Positions 1 to 7,554 of a stretch of DNA of 64,000 bases are shown here, one piece after another. A program made the position numbers and the translations under genes. The first letter of the stretch is position 1, and each line of letters starts with the position of its first letter. The notes beneath the pieces are model-generated. The model was not told the origin of the DNA. It did no database searches and saw nothing but the letters and a program-made list of their open reading frames with translations. Origin of the DNA: Mesorhizobium sp. M1D.F.Ca.ET.043.01.1.1 (GTDB taxonomy: Bacteria > Pseudomonadota > Alphaproteobacteria > Rhizobiales > Rhizobiaceae); the NCBI RefSeq assembly GCF_003952385.1, contig NZ_CP034444.1, positions 5,841,001-5,905,000 on the forward strand, written 5' to 3'.

Positions 1-737
1 TCGAAAAAGCCTTCGGCGCCGTTCAGGCGCTTCGGAAAGTCGATCTGGTGCTCTATCCCGGAGAGATCCTTGGGCTGGTCGGCGACAACTCGGCCGGCAA
101 GTCGACGCTCATGAAGATACTGACCGGCGCCTATCAGCGCGACGCCGGCGAAATTCTCGTCGCCGGCCAACCGGTGCACTTCAAGAGCCCGCATGAGAGC
201 CGCGATGCGGGCATCGAGATGATCTACCAGGATTTCGCTCTTTGCGGAAACATGGATGTCGGCCAGAACATCTTTCTCGGCCGCTGGCCGCGCAAAGGCC
301 CTTTTGTCAATCGCCGCAAGATGTACGCGGAAGCCGACAGCGTGCTGAAGCGACTGAAGGTGGACGTGAACTCCGTTTTCCAGAAGGTCGAGAGCCTGTC
401 GGGCGGCCGCCAGCAATCCGTGGCGATTGCCCGCGCGATTTCGTTCGAGCCACGCGTCGTGATCCTTGACGAACCGACCGCCAATCTCTCGGTGATGGCG
501 ACCGAGCGGCTCCTCGAGACCATGCTGGAACTGAAAAGGCAGGGTGTCGCCCAGATCATCATCTCGCATCGGCTGGTCGACATTTTCGCCGTAGGCGACC
601 GTGTCATGGTGCTCAAGCGCGGCGAGAATGTCGGCGACCGTCACGTCAGGAACACCGACGAGCACGAAGTCCTTGAAATCATAGTCTCCGGCACGCGGGA
701 GCAGGCGCTTACGGCCGATCAGGCGAGGGCGGTCTGA
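1..737 (+). CDS. Sugar ABC transporter ATP-binding protein, 5' end outside window
   Basis: The frame is open from the first bases of the window, so the start lies upstream; about 244 residues are visible, ending at TGA 735-737. The protein has one ABC ATPase domain: a Walker A motif GDNSAGKST, the signature LSGGRQQSVAIARA, Walker B VVILDEPTANL and a switch histidine in IISHR. A single-domain ATPase of about 250-260 residues for a CUT2 sugar importer resembles rhizobial FrcA (fructose/mannose/ribose uptake), where the ATPase follows a binding protein and a permease. Those partners would lie left of the window. It is followed by a regulator gene on the same strand after 190 bases. The family is sure; the substrate is not. 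Confidence 0.85.
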   Translation, partial: EKAFGAVQALRKVDLVLYPGEILGLVGDNSAGKSTLMKILTGAYQRDAGEILVAGQPVHFKSPHESRDAGIEMIYQDFALCGNMDVGQNIFLGRWPRKGPFVNRRKMYAEADSVLKRLKVDVNSVFQKVESLSGGRQQSVAIARAISFEPRVVILDEPTANLSVMATERLLETMLELKRQGVAQIIISHRLVDIFAVGDRVMVLKRGENVGDRHVRNTDEHEVLEIIVSGTREQALTADQARAV

Positions 738-927
738 CCACCGAGGCTTGGACTGAGGGCTTATCGCCTCTACCGGGTGGGCTGAACCAATATTCGTCGG
801 CTTGACAATGGCCATGGCCTGCGCGACCCAGACCGGAATGGGACGGGCTGCGAAACATGGCTGCTGTGGCTAAGCTGTCGATCCTCAACTCGCCGCTTCG
901 CTCCTCTCGTGCAAAAAGGGCAAGGCG

Positions 928-1956
928 GTGACAAGGCCGCGATCGCGCCGCGGCGGCGGCCGGCCAACAATTGCCGACGTCGCGCGCAAGGCCGGCGTCG
1001 GCGCAATCACCGTGTCGCGCGCCCTGCGCGAGCCTGGGCGGGTTTCGGAAGATCTGCGCCGGCAGATACAGGCTGCCGTCGACGAACTCGGCTATGTGCC
1101 GGATCCGAATGCGCGGGCCTTGGCCTCGGCGCGCGCGGAGGTCTTCGGCGTGCTGGTGCCGTCGCTCACCAACAACGTCTTCGCCGAAGTGGTGCGCGGC
1201 ATCTATGACAGCCTGTCGGACGGCCCGATCCGCGTCCAACTCGGCAACACTCACTATTCGGGGCTGGAAGAAGAGCGGCTGCTGCAGGTGTTCGCGCCGC
1301 AGCGCCCGGCGGCGCTGATCGTTGCCGGCATCGACCAGACGCCGCTGTCGCGAAAGCTCCTGGAGACGGCCGGCTGCCCGGTGGTGCAAGTGATGGAGAC
1401 CGGGCCCGATCCGGTCGACATGCTGGTCGGCTTCTCGCATTTCGACGGCGGCCGGACGGCGACCGAGCATCTCATCGAAGCGGGCTATCGGCGCATCGGC
1501 TTCATCGGCGCGCGTATGGATCCGCGCTCGCAGCGGCGCCTTGCCGGATATCGCGCGGCGATGGACGCGGCCGGCCTGTTCGATCCCCGCCTGGTGACCA
1601 CCACGCCGCTATTGTCCAGCGTGACGCTCGGCCGCGAGCTCCTGCGCGATGCGCTGGCCAAGATGCCGTCGCTCGATGGCGTCTTCTGCAACAATGACGA
1701 CATCGCGCTCGGCGTGCTGTTCGAATGCCACCGCGCGGCGATCGCGGTGCCGAAGACCATCGGCATTATCGGCTTCAACGACCTCGACATGATGCAGTCG
1801 GCTTTCCCGTCGGTCACCAGCATTCGCACGCATCGCTACGAAATCGGCCGCCGGGCCGTGGCGATGGCGCTCGCCGCGATCGCCGGACAGCGGCCGCAGC
1901 AACGGGTTGTCGACCTCGGTTTCGAGCTCATACGCCGCGAGAGCACCGCGCGTTGA
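928..1956 (+). CDS. LacI-family transcriptional regulator, GntR (gluconate repressor)-like
   Basis: This is a 342-residue DNA-binding repressor with an N-terminal LacI helix-turn-helix (about residues 13-35, containing TIADVARKAGVGAITVSRAL) and a periplasmic-binding-protein-like sensor domain (about 65-330). Phrases in the sensor domain, such as VFAEVVRGI, VGFSHFD and DGVFCNNDDIALGVLFECHR, recall E. coli GntR, the gluconate repressor, more than other LacI members. A gluconokinase closes the operon downstream, which fits. Start is GTG at 928; GGGCAAGGCG just upstream supplies a weak ribosome site. The perfect palindrome at 1996-2019 lies right behind its stop and is the natural candidate for its operator. 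The ligand is inferred from context only. Confidence 0.88.
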   Translation: MTRPRSRRGGGRPTIADVARKAGVGAITVSRALREPGRVSEDLRRQIQAAVDELGYVPDPNARALASARAEVFGVLVPSLTNNVFAEVVRGIYDSLSDGPIRVQLGNTHYSGLEEERLLQVFAPQRPAALIVAGIDQTPLSRKLLETAGCPVVQVMETGPDPVDMLVGFSHFDGGRTATEHLIEAGYRRIGFIGARMDPRSQRRLAGYRAAMDAAGLFDPRLVTTTPLLSSVTLGRELLRDALAKMPSLDGVFCNNDDIALGVLFECHRAAIAVPKTIGIIGFNDLDMMQSAFPSVTSIRTHRYEIGRRAVAMALAAIAGQRPQQRVVDLGFELIRRESTAR

Positions 1957-1995
1957 AACACGCAAAGGCGACTGTGCGAATGCCGGTTTACACCT

Positions 1996-2019
1996 AAATA
2001 TGGTAGCGCTACCATATTT
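1996..2019. promoter_or_regulatory. 24-bp perfect palindrome, probable LacI-family operator
   Basis: All 12 base pairs of the dyad match around the centre at 2007/2008; the core reads GGTAGCGCTACC and is flanked by ATAT/AAAT arms. LacI-family operators are typically even palindromes with a central CG, as here. It lies 39 bases after the lacI-type gene and about 230 bases before the binding-protein gene, so it is well placed to control the importer. Binding by the adjacent regulator is inferred. Confidence 0.75.
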
Positions 2020-2050
2020 TCCGCCAAGTATGACATCGGCGAAACAGGGC

Positions 2051-2099
2051 TGTTTATTATACATAAGCAACAGCTCATGCTTGTTTATTATGTATAATA
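2051..2099 (+). promoter_or_regulatory. Paired AT-rich dyads upstream of the sugar importer, candidate second operator/promoter region
   Basis: Two copies of TGTTTATTAT followed by a similar tail start at 2051 and 2082, 31 bases apart. Each contains a dyad: TTATACATAA at 2057-2066 and TTATGTATAA at 2088-2097, which are reverse complements of one another. Spacing of 31 bases is close to three helical turns, so both sites face the same side of the DNA. A TATAAT hexamer at 2093-2098 lies inside the second copy and could be a -10 box, though no good -35 is seen. The stretch is strikingly AT-rich against its surroundings. Confidence 0.5.
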
Positions 2100-2250
2100 T
2101 GATAGTTTTGTAAGCCGCCTGGAGGGACGGAAGGGGGAAGAAGAGGGACGGCGCAAGTCACCTCGAAAACGCATCGGGCTGGCGGGAGGGTGCTGGCCGA
2201 CGGTGTCGGGACTTCATCAACAAGCAGAACTGCAACTGGGAGGAATACCG

Positions 2251-3375
2251 ATGATCAAGTCACTCGTTGGCGGCGTCATTGCCGCCACTGCATTCGTCAT
2301 GCTGAGCTCTTCGGCGATCGCCGATCCGGAAATCGTCAAGGGCCCGTCGGCAGAGCCGGACTGCTTCGCGCCGTGGGCGGCCGACACGCAGTTCTTCAAG
2401 TTTCCGAAGAAAGACGGGCCATATCGCATCGCGCTCGCCAACGGCTATATCGCCAATACCTGGCGCATCCAGATGATCCAGACCGCCAAGGCCTATGCCG
2501 CGCAGCCGGACGTTGCCAAGAAGTTGAAGGAATTCAAAGTGGTGTCGACCGGCGAGGACGTGCCGGCGCAGATTTCGGCGATCAACAACTTCATCGATTC
2601 CGGCTTTGATGCGATCGTCGTCAACGCCCAGAATCCGACTGCCTTCGGGCCGGTCATCAAGCGTGCCAAGGAAGCCGGCGTCATTCTCGTCGCCTTCGAC
2701 AACATCCTCGACACCAAGGACGCCATCAACGTCAACGTCGACCAGAAAGGCCTCGGCGAGTTGTGGGGCAAGTGGCTGGTCGCGCACGTGCCGAATGGCG
2801 GCAAGGTGCTCGAGGTGCGCGGCGTTGCCGGTACCTCCGTCGACACCGACCGCCACAACGGCATCCATGAGGTGCTCGACGGGTCCGGCAAGAAGTGGGA
2901 TGTCACCGAAGTCGTCGGCAAATGGGATGACGGCGTGGCGCAAAAGGCCACCGCCGACGCGATCGCCACCAGCGGGCCGTTCGTCGGCATCACCGGACAG
3001 GGCGGCGACACCGGCATCGTGCAGGCGATGATCGACGCCAAGCATCCGTTCGTGCCGTTCGGCGGCGAGACGGAAAACGGCTTCCGCAAGTTCTGCGCGG
3101 CGCACGCCGGCGATGGGCTGAAATGCTCTTCGGCCGGCACCGGCCCGGCCCAGGTCGCGGTCGCCATCAAGACGGCCATCGCAGCCCTCGAAGGCAATGT
3201 CGTGCCGCAGTCGGTCAAGCTGCCTTTGGCCATCGTCGAGGATCCGAACTTCAAGGCGGGCCAGGATTTCTTCCCCGACCAGTCCGACAATTTCTTCGTC
3301 GGCAATTCCTTCCCGACCTGCGGCATCAATTTCACCGCGCAGGAAATCATGGGCCAGACCAAGGAAAACAAGTAG
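2251..3375 (+). CDS. Sugar/polyol ABC transporter periplasmic binding protein (CUT2 type)
   Basis: This 374-residue protein is the solute receptor of the importer that follows. It begins with a Sec signal peptide (MIKSLVGGVIAATAFVMLSS, cleavage near SAIA-DP) and continues as a type-I periplasmic binding fold of the ribose/xylose-binding class, with phrases such as GYIANTWRIQMIQTA, DAIVVNAQNPTAF and VAFDNILDT typical of CUT2 receptors. ATG 2251 is preferred over an upstream GTG at 2203 because it has GGGAGGA 7-8 bases before it and gives a clean signal peptide. The receptor carries at least two cysteines, near the N-terminus and around FRKFC. With gluconokinase in the operon, the ligand may be gluconate or a related aldonate; this is inference. 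Confidence 0.88.
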   Translation: MIKSLVGGVIAATAFVMLSSSAIADPEIVKGPSAEPDCFAPWAADTQFFKFPKKDGPYRIALANGYIANTWRIQMIQTAKAYAAQPDVAKKLKEFKVVSTGEDVPAQISAINNFIDSGFDAIVVNAQNPTAFGPVIKRAKEAGVILVAFDNILDTKDAINVNVDQKGLGELWGKWLVAHVPNGGKVLEVRGVAGTSVDTDRHNGIHEVLDGSGKKWDVTEVVGKWDDGVAQKATADAIATSGPFVGITGQGGDTGIVQAMIDAKHPFVPFGGETENGFRKFCAAHAGDGLKCSSAGTGPAQVAVAIKTAIAALEGNVVPQSVKLPLAIVEDPNFKAGQDFFPDQSDNFFVGNSFPTCGINFTAQEIMGQTKENK

Positions 3376-3453
3376 CCTGATCAACCGGCGCCGTGGGGAA
3401 ACCGCGGCGCCGGCTGCCTTGATGCCAATCGCAAACCGGCCTGGGGAGGGCTG

Positions 3454-5001
3454 ATGGACGGCGCGGCTCCGCTTTTCCATATGGAAGGCATATCCAAGCG
3501 CTTTGGCGGCGTACGGGCCCTGGAAAAGGCCGACCTCACGGTGACGGCCGGCAGCATCCACGCCATCCTCGGCGAAAACGGCGCCGGCAAGTCGACGCTG
3601 ATCAAGGTGATGGCGGGCGTCGTGGCGCCCGACGAAGGCCGCATGACGCTCGAGGGCCGCGACGTGACCTTCGCATCGCCGGCGGCCGCGAACCACGCCG
3701 GCATCGTCTGCATCTTCCAGGAGTTGTCGCTCATCCCGGAGCTCAGCGTCGCCGACAACATCGTCATTTCCGATCCGCCGAAACGCTTCGGCATGATCGA
3801 CCGCAAGGCGCAGCGGCGCATCGCGGAAGAGGCGCTGGCGCGCGCCGGCGCTTCCGACATCCATCCGCTGGCGCTGGTCAAGGATCTGCCGCTGTCGCGC
3901 CGGCAGATGGTCGAGATCGCCAAGGCGCTGGCCAGGAAGCCGCGCATCCTGATCCTCGACGAAGCGACTTCGGCGCTGACGGCGGCCGATGTCGCCAAGA
4001 TATTCGGCGTGCTCAAGCGCCTGCGCGAGGAAGGGCTGGCGCTGCTCTACATCTCGCATCGCATGAACGAGATCGCCGAGCTTGCCGACCAGTGCACGGT
4101 GTTCCGCAACGGCCGCAATGTGGCCAGCTACGCGGCTGGCTCGAAGAGCGACAACGAAGTCGTCGAGCTGATGATCGGCCGCGAATACAGCCACATCTTC
4201 CCGTCGAAGCCGGTCCGGCCACAGGCGGGCACCGTCCCGGTGCTGGAGGCGCGCAACCTCTCGTGGAGCGACCGGCTGGACAACGTCTCGTTGTCGATCG
4301 CGGCCGGAGAGGTGGTCGGGCTCGGCGGTCTCGACGGCCAGGGCCAGCGCGAACTGCTGCTCGCCTTCTTCGGCGTGCTGCGCGGTCTTTCCGGGCAGAT
4401 ACTGGTCGACGGCAAGCCGGTTTCGATCGCCAGCCCTTCCGCTGCGAGCGACGACCGCGTCGGCATGGCGCTGATTCCGGAAGATCGCAAGACCGAAGGG
4501 CTGATGCTGCCGATGACGGTGCGCGAGAACCTGTCCTTCGCGGCGCTCGACAGGCTGTCGAAAGCGGGCGTCATCGACCGCGGCGCCGAGCAGCGGCTGA
4601 TCGACGACATGGTCGGGCTGTTGGCCATCAAGACGGCGGGCCTCGACATTCCGGTCGGCGCGCTGTCCGGCGGCAACCAGCAGAAGGTGGTGATCGCCAA
4701 ATGGCTGATGCGGCAGCCACGCATCATCCTGCTCAACGATCCGACACGCGGCATCGATGTCGGCACCAAGCAGGAGCTCTACCAGTTGATGCGCAAGCTG
4801 GCCGACGCCGGCGCCGCAATCCTGTTCTATTCGACCGACTATGACGAACTGATCGGCTGCTGCGACCGCGTGCTGGTGCTCTATGACGGCGCGGTCAAAC
4901 GCGAACTGGTCGGCGCCGACATCACCGAGCGCGCTCTGATCGCCAGCGCGCTGAACATCCACGGCGATGACGCCCGCGTGGGACAGGGAGAGGGCGCGTG
5001 A
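3454..5001 (+). CDS. Sugar ABC transporter double ATP-binding protein (RbsA/XylG-like)
   Basis: The 515-residue protein has two ABC domains and powers the CUT2 importer. Domain 1 has an intact Walker A (GENGAGKST, residues 40-48) and Walker B ILILDEATSAL, but a degenerate signature LSRRQ. Domain 2 has a degenerate Walker A (GLDGQGQRE), an intact signature LSGGNQQK and Walker B IILLNDPTRGID, in which the usual Asp-Glu pair is Asn-Asp. One complete ATP site can therefore form from domain 1 Walker A and domain 2 signature, the asymmetry known for this family. Start ATG 3454 follows GGGGAGGG. The gene overlaps the next by four bases (GTGA), implying translational coupling. Confidence 0.93.
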   Translation: MDGAAPLFHMEGISKRFGGVRALEKADLTVTAGSIHAILGENGAGKSTLIKVMAGVVAPDEGRMTLEGRDVTFASPAAANHAGIVCIFQELSLIPELSVADNIVISDPPKRFGMIDRKAQRRIAEEALARAGASDIHPLALVKDLPLSRRQMVEIAKALARKPRILILDEATSALTAADVAKIFGVLKRLREEGLALLYISHRMNEIAELADQCTVFRNGRNVASYAAGSKSDNEVVELMIGREYSHIFPSKPVRPQAGTVPVLEARNLSWSDRLDNVSLSIAAGEVVGLGGLDGQGQRELLLAFFGVLRGLSGQILVDGKPVSIASPSAASDDRVGMALIPEDRKTEGLMLPMTVRENLSFAALDRLSKAGVIDRGAEQRLIDDMVGLLAIKTAGLDIPVGALSGGNQQKVVIAKWLMRQPRIILLNDPTRGIDVGTKQELYQLMRKLADAGAAILFYSTDYDELIGCCDRVLVLYDGAVKRELVGADITERALIASALNIHGDDARVGQGEGA

Positions 5002-5978
5002 AAGACTGGCGCTACTGGCTTGCCGAGCAGCGCGGAACATTGCTCGCGTTCGGCATCTTCATTGTCATGTTCGCCATCTACAGCGGTAACCACCCGGCCG
5101 GCTTTACCGCCAATGTCGTGCAGACGGCAGCCAACAAGGGTGTGCTGCTTGCCTTTGTCGCCATGGCGCAGACGCTGGTGGTGATCACCGCCGGCATCGA
5201 TCTCTCGGTCGGCATGATCTTCACGCTGACCAACTGCATGGCTTCCTGGCTGGTGATCGGCACCGGCCTCGAAACCGCGCTCGGCGTGGTGGCCGTGCTG
5301 GGCACCGGGCTCATCTGCGGCGCTGTCAACGGCGCGATCGTCATCTACGGCCGTTTGCAGCCGATCGTCGCGACAATTGCCACAAGTGCCGTCTATTTCG
5401 GCCTTGCCTTGCTGCTGCGGCCGGTTCCCGGCGGTTCGGTCAATGAAGACCTCGCCGATTTCCTGACCGGGCGCTTCTTCGGCGTCGTGCCGGCGAGCCT
5501 GGTGGCGCTGTTCGTCGTCGTGCTCATCGTCTGGGTGCCGTTCAGCCGCTCCGAACTCGGCCGCGCCGCATACGCGGCGGGCTCGTCGGAGACAGCGGCC
5601 TATATGTCGGGCGTGCCGATCCGCAGGGGCAAGTTCCTTGCCTATACGCTGGCCGGGCTGCTCGCCGCGATCGGCGGATTGTTCCTCACCTTCTTCACCT
5701 ATACGGGCGAGGCGGCCTATGCGAGCGGCAACGCCTACACGCTGTTCTCGATCGCAGCCGTCGTGCTCGGCGGCGTGTCGCTGTTCGGCGGCAAGGGCAG
5801 CGCCATCGGCGCGATCTTCGGCGCGCTTGCCTTCCGCACCATCGGCGACCTGCTGTTCGTCTTCGACTTCGATCCGCTCTGGCAGCCTCTGTTCCAGGGC
5901 GTTATCCTGTTGATCGCGGTCAGCCTCGGCGCCTTCGCGCTGTTCAGGGTGCGCAACAGGCTGGAGTGGTTCCTGTGA
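4998..5978 (+). CDS. Sugar ABC transporter permease (CUT2 type), first subunit
   Basis: A 326-residue polytopic inner-membrane protein of the RbsC/BPD_transp_2 family with about eight or nine hydrophobic helices. Typical motifs are present: VVITAGIDLSVG after the second helix, the family's hallmark, and VVLGGVSLFGGKGS near the C-terminus. The start is a GTG that overlaps the TGA of the ATPase gene, with AGGGAGAGGG upstream. A second permease follows with the same kind of overlap, so the channel is probably a heterodimer. Confidence 0.92.
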   Translation: MKDWRYWLAEQRGTLLAFGIFIVMFAIYSGNHPAGFTANVVQTAANKGVLLAFVAMAQTLVVITAGIDLSVGMIFTLTNCMASWLVIGTGLETALGVVAVLGTGLICGAVNGAIVIYGRLQPIVATIATSAVYFGLALLLRPVPGGSVNEDLADFLTGRFFGVVPASLVALFVVVLIVWVPFSRSELGRAAYAAGSSETAAYMSGVPIRRGKFLAYTLAGLLAAIGGLFLTFFTYTGEAAYASGNAYTLFSIAAVVLGGVSLFGGKGSAIGAIFGALAFRTIGDLLFVFDFDPLWQPLFQGVILLIAVSLGAFALFRVRNRLEWFL

Positions 5979-6961
5979 GCGAAACGACGCTTGGCGGCAT
6001 CGCCGGCCGCATGCCGAAATTCATCCGACGCGCCGACCCGGCGGTGGTCACCGCCTTTGCCTGCATCGTGATCCTGCTTTTGGTGGGCAGCCTCTATTCG
6101 CGCAGTTTTCTTTCGCCGGAATATCTCCTGCAGCAGCTGAAGGTCGCCTCGTTCCTCGGCGTGATCGCCACCGGCATGATGCTGGTGATCCTGCTCGGGC
6201 AGATCGACCTGTCGGTGCCGTGGTCCGTGGCGACTGGCGCGATGATGGCCTGCGCGGCCGCTGCCTACGGGCCGGTCGGCGTCGCGCTCGCCATCCCGTT
6301 CGGCATCCTGTGCGGCGTTGCCATCGGCATCGTCAACGGCGTCGGCGTCGCTTATCTGCGCATTCCCTCGATGATCATCACCTTGGCCACCAACGCCGTC
6401 GCGCAAGGGCTGATGGTGGTCTATACCGGCGGGTTCTCGCCGCAGGATGCGGCGACGGCAGCGATGCGCTACCTCGCGACCGGTTTTGCCATTCCGGCGG
6501 TGCCGAACGCCGTGATCATCTGGGCGCTGATAGGGGCCGCGATGGTCTTCGTGCTGACACGCACCAGCTTCGGCCGCGCCGTCTACGGCATCGGCAATCG
6601 CGAGCGCGCCGCCTATCTTTCCGGCATCGACACGCGCCGCGTGGTGCTGATCGCCTTTGCCGTGTCCGGCGGACTGTCGGCCTTCGGGGGCGTCCTGCTT
6701 GCGGGCTACGCCTCGAAGGCCGCGCAGTCGATGGGCGACGCCTATCTCTTGCCGTCGATCGCCGCGGTGGTGCTGGGCGGCACCTCGATCCTCGGCGGCC
6801 GCGGCTCCTATCTCGGCACCGTCGCCGGCGTGATCCTGATCACGCTGCTGCAATCGATCCTGTCGGTCATGCAGATGCCGGAGGCGGGACGCCAGATCAT
6901 CTACGGCGTCGTGATCGTCGCCATGCTTCTGCTCTATGGCCGCGCGCCGGCAAGTCGCTGA
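5975..6961 (+). CDS. Sugar ABC transporter permease (CUT2 type), second subunit
   Basis: A 328-residue membrane permease paralogous to its upstream neighbour, with the family motifs MLVILLGQIDLSVPW and VVLGGTSILGGRGS. GTG 5975 is chosen over GTG 5966: it overlaps the upstream TGA by four bases, exactly as the previous gene pair does, and has CTGGAG 4-5 bases ahead. Two different permease genes in a CUT2 operon are less common than one, and suggest an obligate heterodimer. It ends 14 bases before gluconokinase. Confidence 0.92.
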   Translation: MSETTLGGIAGRMPKFIRRADPAVVTAFACIVILLLVGSLYSRSFLSPEYLLQQLKVASFLGVIATGMMLVILLGQIDLSVPWSVATGAMMACAAAAYGPVGVALAIPFGILCGVAIGIVNGVGVAYLRIPSMIITLATNAVAQGLMVVYTGGFSPQDAATAAMRYLATGFAIPAVPNAVIIWALIGAAMVFVLTRTSFGRAVYGIGNRERAAYLSGIDTRRVVLIAFAVSGGLSAFGGVLLAGYASKAAQSMGDAYLLPSIAAVVLGGTSILGGRGSYLGTVAGVILITLLQSILSVMQMPEAGRQIIYGVVIVAMLLLYGRAPASR

Positions 6962-6975
6962 TCGTGGATGAAAGA

Positions 6976-7485
6976 ATGAACGACATCCGGTCAGCGCCGG
7001 CCATCGTCGTGATGGGGGTGGCCGGCTGCGGCAAGACGGCCGTCGGCGAGGCGCTGGCCAAAGAGCTGCGCGCGATCTTCATCGAGGGCGACCGACTGCA
7101 TCCGCCGGAAAACGTGGCGCGGATGGCGCGCGGCGAGCCGCTGACGGATGCGTTGCGAGAGGGCTGGCTCGACGCCATCGGCGGGCGCATCGCCGCCGCC
7201 GTCGCCGACGGACAGAAGGCGGTGGCGGCCTGCTCGGCGCTGAAGCGCAGCTACCGCGACCGGCTGCGCGGCTTCTGCCCCGGCGTCGTGTTCCTCTATC
7301 TGAAGATCGATCGCGAGACCGCCTGGCGGCGGGTCGCGCGCCGCAAGGGCCACTTCATGCCGGCAAGCCTGGTCGACAGCCAGTTCGCGACCCTGGAAGA
7401 ACCGGGCCTGGGCGAGCCGGCGGTGACTGCGGATGCGACGCGGACCGTGACCGGGATCGTAAAGGACGCGCTCGCTAAACGGTGA
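6976..7485 (+). CDS. gntK: Gluconokinase
   Basis: This 169-residue cytoplasmic kinase converts gluconate to 6-phosphogluconate with ATP, feeding the pentose phosphate or Entner-Doudoroff route. It has the P-loop GVAGCGKT (about residues 14-21), the conserved FIEGDRLHPPENVARMARGE stretch that binds substrate and metal, then CSALKRSYRDRLR, and the closing RKGHFMPASLVDSQFATLE characteristic of GntK. Length is the family norm (about 160-180). ATG 6976 is preferred; GTG 6964 is a possible longer start. It is the last gene of the importer operon, 14 bases after the second permease. Its presence is the strongest clue to the importer's substrate. Confidence 0.93.
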   Translation: MNDIRSAPAIVVMGVAGCGKTAVGEALAKELRAIFIEGDRLHPPENVARMARGEPLTDALREGWLDAIGGRIAAAVADGQKAVAACSALKRSYRDRLRGFCPGVVFLYLKIDRETAWRRVARRKGHFMPASLVDSQFATLEEPGLGEPAVTADATRTVTGIVKDALAKR

Positions 7486-7510
7486 ACCGCTCTATCCTCT
7501 TTGCTTTGAC

Positions 7511-7553
7511 GCAATCCGGACGGAAAACCGTCACACACTTTTCCTGGAATTGC
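7511..7553. repeat. Short palindromic intergenic repeat between convergent genes
   Basis: Left arm GCAA...GGAAAA (7511-7527) and right arm TTTTCC...TTGC (7539-7553) are inverted with small interior mismatches; a nested GACGG-AAAA-CCGTC hairpin lies at 7519-7532. I recall closely similar elements in intergenic regions of Rhizobiales genomes, but this is memory, not a search. It occupies almost all of the 69-base gap between the convergent gntK and the minus-strand gene at 7555, so it may also act as a terminator. Confidence 0.5.
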
Positions 7554-7554
7554 T

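Noticed and set aside
802..830. TTGACA upstream of the LacI-type gene as a promoter
   Set aside because: No acceptable -10 hexamer at 16-18 bases' distance; not enough to call.
2260..5040. 926-residue open frame on the minus strand
   Set aside because: It is antisense to the receptor and double ATPase genes, whose products are unmistakable. It has an Arg/Asp/His-rich composition typical of GC-rich antisense frames and no recognisable domain.
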